Origin: JBDHTS01 sp044220535
Lineage (GTDB): Bacteria; Pseudomonadota; Alphaproteobacteria; Micavibrionales; Micavibrionaceae
Direction: 5' to 3'
Assembly (NCBI GenBank): GCA_044220535.1
Contig: JBGAQU010000026.1
Span: 1 to 27,407, forward strand
DNA: 27,407 nucleotides
Shown here one piece after another: positions 25,240-27,407 of the stretch. Position 1 is the stretch's first letter. Every line of letters starts with the position of its first letter. Below the pieces are notes generated by a model. The model did no database searches. It was not told where the DNA came from and saw only the letters and a program-made list of their open reading frames with translations. A program made the translations under genes and the position numbers.

Positions 25240-27024
25240 TTGTCCGCGCATAAACTTTTTAAGTTGAGCAGAGCCTTTATGCTTTGCGCTGGTCTTGCTG
25301 TTATGGGGCATACGGCGCTGGCGGATGAGGCGTTGCCGGCACAGCCTTCAGGTCCTGCGCAGGTTTCGGATATTCAAACGTTTCTGGACGCGCACCAAAT
25401 TCCCTCCTCCGAAGGGCTGGCGGATCTTATTCAGCGGACCTTGTTTTACACGGCGCGCTCTTATTATACGCCGTTACAGATGGACGATCTGGAACGCAAT
25501 GCGATCGAAGGCATGCGCAAATGGATCGAGGACGCACCTGCCGACCTCGCCAAGGCCCGGAAAGCTCTGGCAGATGCCGAGCAAACCCTGCAAGACCGCA
25601 CTGCTGAAAAAACCGCGCGCGGCGAAGCCTCGGCAATCGATGAGTCTGACCTGGCCCGCCTGAATGACGCCATTATTGAGGCCAGGGATGCCCGCGACGA
25701 TGCCGCGGATGCGGTGAAGAAGGAAGAAACGCGGCTGACAACAGATCCGGAAAAGCTTTTATGCGCCGGGCTGGATTACGCATTTCACGAACTTGATCCA
25801 CATTCCGATTGCCTTCCGCATGATAGTCCGTTTTTGGTCAATCCTGATATAAAACCGAGTATCGGCATTCTCCCTGCAACGGACGGGGAGTCAAAATATA
25901 TTCTGGAGCGTGGCCTGCGCGTAAAGGCTACTAGGGATCCAATTGACAACTCTCCCGCCAGAAGGGCCGGTGTTCTGCCTGGTGACCTTATCACCTCCAT
26001 CGACGGCACGCCGCTCGCCGGTATGCCGCTGCGTGATGCGATCAAAAAACTGGAAGGCGAGGAAGGGTCCAGGGCCGTGCTTCAGATTGAACATGGCAAC
26101 GGACCTGTATCCATTTCAGTAGAGCGCGAAAAATTTTTTATACAGAGCGTCTCCTGGCGCATTATCAATAACAATATTGTGGCCATCTCCGTTGCCGCGT
26201 TTCTCAATGAAAATACCGCTGATGAGTTTGCCAAAGCCATCAAGGCCGGCCAGGAGGCGCTTCACGGGGCTGAAAATGTCGCCGGATATGTGATCATTCT
26301 CCGGAATAATGGCGGCGGGCGCCTCGATCAGGTGCATAAAATGCTTGATGACACGATTGCCGGTGAAAATTTTGACCGTTCCTATGACGCCAACGTGCCG
26401 GAGGACGTTTTGCGGCGGAATATGTTGATCGCTACGCAAGACCGGAAAGGCCGGGGAGACCGTATGACAGCAACGCCGGGCGATTTGATGCAGGGCAAAC
26501 CGAGGGCTGTATTGATCAATGGATATTCAGCCTCAGCATCTGAAATCATGGCGGGCGCGGCACAGGCCTTTGGCGCCATTGTTGTCGGGTTGCCCAGTTT
26601 TGGCAAGGCAACAGTCCAGGGGGTAAGGCCGTTGCCCGCTTCCGCTGCCGATCCGGCGGTCGACGTCGAGCAGAACAAGTTTAAAATTACTGAACAGCGG
26701 TATGTTTACGGTCCTGATGCAGACAGCCCGCAATGGAAAGGCGTTACACCCGATATCGTGATCCGTTTCATGGAGGCGGCAAAAGAAAGCGAGTCCAAAT
26801 TGCCACATGCCCTGCTACCACCGGAAAACGCGCGGCAGGATACAAGGACGCAGCGTTTTTGCGACAAGGACGGAACTGTGCCGCCCGCGGATGCCAATCT
26901 GATCGACCCCAGAACGGGCGAGGTCGATTATGAATTGGCCTGCGCCGGCTTGGCAGTGCTCGGGCAGGACAGTGGCATGGGGGTCCGGCTGAACCCGTCC
27001 CCTACCGCTGCGCCTTTGCCTTAA
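25240..27024 (+). CDS. S41-family carboxy-terminal processing protease with PDZ domain
   Basis: Periplasmic serine protease of the CtpA/Prc type, 594 residues, that trims or degrades envelope proteins. The signal peptide covers residues 1-~29 (MGHTALA|DEA). Residues ~90-170 are a charged, Ala-rich helical segment, probably coiled coil, not usual at this place in CtpA. LDPHSDCLP follows, then a PDZ domain (~205-295; RRAGVLPGDLITSIDGTPL) and the protease core. The catalytic dyad is Ser432, the middle Ser of SASASEIMAGA, and Lys456 in PSFGKATVQ. YVIILRNNGGGRLDQV is the conserved strand before it. Translation starts at TTG 25240: AGGGG is 6 bp upstream, and the first in-frame ATG lies inside the signal peptide. 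Next gene begins 76 bp downstream. The substrate is unknown. Confidence 0.92.
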   Translation: MSAHKLFKLSRAFMLCAGLAVMGHTALADEALPAQPSGPAQVSDIQTFLDAHQIPSSEGLADLIQRTLFYTARSYYTPLQMDDLERNAIEGMRKWIEDAPADLAKARKALADAEQTLQDRTAEKTARGEASAIDESDLARLNDAIIEARDARDDAADAVKKEETRLTTDPEKLLCAGLDYAFHELDPHSDCLPHDSPFLVNPDIKPSIGILPATDGESKYILERGLRVKATRDPIDNSPARRAGVLPGDLITSIDGTPLAGMPLRDAIKKLEGEEGSRAVLQIEHGNGPVSISVEREKFFIQSVSWRIINNNIVAISVAAFLNENTADEFAKAIKAGQEALHGAENVAGYVIILRNNGGGRLDQVHKMLDDTIAGENFDRSYDANVPEDVLRRNMLIATQDRKGRGDRMTATPGDLMQGKPRAVLINGYSASASEIMAGAAQAFGAIVVGLPSFGKATVQGVRPLPASAADPAVDVEQNKFKITEQRYVYGPDADSPQWKGVTPDIVIRFMEAAKESESKLPHALLPPENARQDTRTQRFCDKDGTVPPADANLIDPRTGEVDYELACAGLAVLGQDSGMGVRLNPSPTAAPLP

Positions 27025-27040
27025 TGCGTTACATTATGTA

Positions 27041-27069
27041 TTGACCTTTTATTCCGGTCGCGATAAAGC
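27041..27069 (+). promoter_or_regulatory. Possible promoter for the MoxR-like gene
   Basis: TTGACC (27041-27046) is followed after 17 bp by TAAAGC (27064-27069). The -35 matches 5 of 6, the -10 only 3 of 6. It is correctly placed about 30 bp before the start at 27101. Confidence 0.35.
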
Positions 27070-27100
27070 AGATGGAATAAGAAAAATCAGGGAGATGAAT

Positions 27101-27407
27101 ATGGGATATCAGGACGTAATGCCAGCCGCCATGCTGTTAAAGCGCATCGAGGACTCGGCAGGTAAAATGGCCAGGGCTTCAAAGATCATGAACCAGCACA
27201 TGATCGCCTCACAAAAGGTTGTCGAGGTACTTCTTGCCTGTATGGTTGGCGGCGATCACGTCTCGCTGAAAGGGATTCCAGGGACGGCCAAAACGAGGCT
27301 TGTCAAAACGACCGGTTTTTCCATGGGATTAATCCCGGACCGCATTCAATTTACGCCTGATATCATGCCGAAGGATATACTTGGCGGGGACGTGCTCAAG
27401 GAAGATC
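27101..27407 (+). CDS. MoxR-family AAA+ ATPase, N-terminal part; 3' end outside window
   Basis: About 102 residues are present before the window ends. MoxR ATPases act as chaperone-like factors that mature or activate partner proteins, often von Willebrand factor A domain proteins encoded next to them. Visible are an N-terminal helical segment, MIASQKVVEVLLACMVGGDHVSL, the Walker A variant KGIPGTAKTRL, and RIQFTPDIMPKDILGGDVL, which is the MoxR signature just after it. The ATG at 27101 lies 6 bp after AGGGAG; the ATG at 27095 directly abuts that site and is less likely. A VWA-domain gene downstream would be expected but cannot be seen. Confidence 0.9.
   Translation, partial: MGYQDVMPAAMLLKRIEDSAGKMARASKIMNQHMIASQKVVEVLLACMVGGDHVSLKGIPGTAKTRLVKTTGFSMGLIPDRIQFTPDIMPKDILGGDVLKED

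Noticed and set aside
1..27407. CRISPR array
   Set aside because: No set of regularly spaced direct repeats was seen; the recurrent palindromes are isolated intergenic elements.

Overview
The window looks like a stretch of chromosome from a Gram-negative bacterium, most likely an alphaproteobacterium. The support is moderate: GC-rich coding sequence; a fatty-acid oxidation operon with a dehydrogenase-first HAD/hydratase fusion; a divergent pair of GGAAC-N16/17-CGTT-type promoters, the form used by the alphaproteobacterial general stress sigma factor EcfG; and outer-membrane two-partner secretion. No phage, plasmid or transposase genes are visible.

Layout. (1) 1-5500 (+): beta-oxidation operon with the 3' end of a thiolase, a 1000-residue 3-hydroxyacyl-CoA dehydrogenase/enoyl-CoA hydratase and an acyl-CoA dehydrogenase. 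(2) 5683-7527 (+): an ABC-F ATPase flanked by palindromic intergenic repeats. (3) 7689-8636 (-): an msrB-msrA methionine sulfoxide repair operon. (4) 8794-9111 (+): a small lipoprotein. (5) 9106-14327: a divergent two-partner secretion locus. The secreted FHA-like protein (-) is split by an apparent one-base frameshift; its FhaC/ShlB-type transporter (+) is intact. (6) 14324-23253 (-): three large, tightly packed genes, the most unusual part of the window. The middle one contains an RNase J-like metallo-beta-lactamase/beta-CASP nuclease core. The last resembles exonuclease I (SbcB) and ends in a possible ASCH/PUA-like domain. The first is unrecognised. (7) 23426-24884: a stress-type short-chain dehydrogenase (-) and a small four-helix membrane protein (+), transcribed divergently from back-to-back EcfG-like promoters. 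(8) 25062-25136: tRNA-Gln(UUG). (9) 25240-27024 (+): a periplasmic S41 carboxy-terminal processing protease. (10) From 27101 (+): the 5' end of a MoxR-type AAA+ ATPase, cut by the window edge.

How it fits together. The fad genes form a near-complete beta-oxidation spiral. MsrA and MsrB repair the two methionine sulfoxide epimers. TpsB should export TpsA if the frameshift is not real or is bypassed. The three-gene cassette has 21-bp and 4-bp (ATGA) junctions, so its products are probably made together. The two recognisable members both look like nucleic-acid-degrading enzymes, so it is a candidate for an undescribed RNA/DNA processing or defence system. That role is inference; no homology search could be run here.
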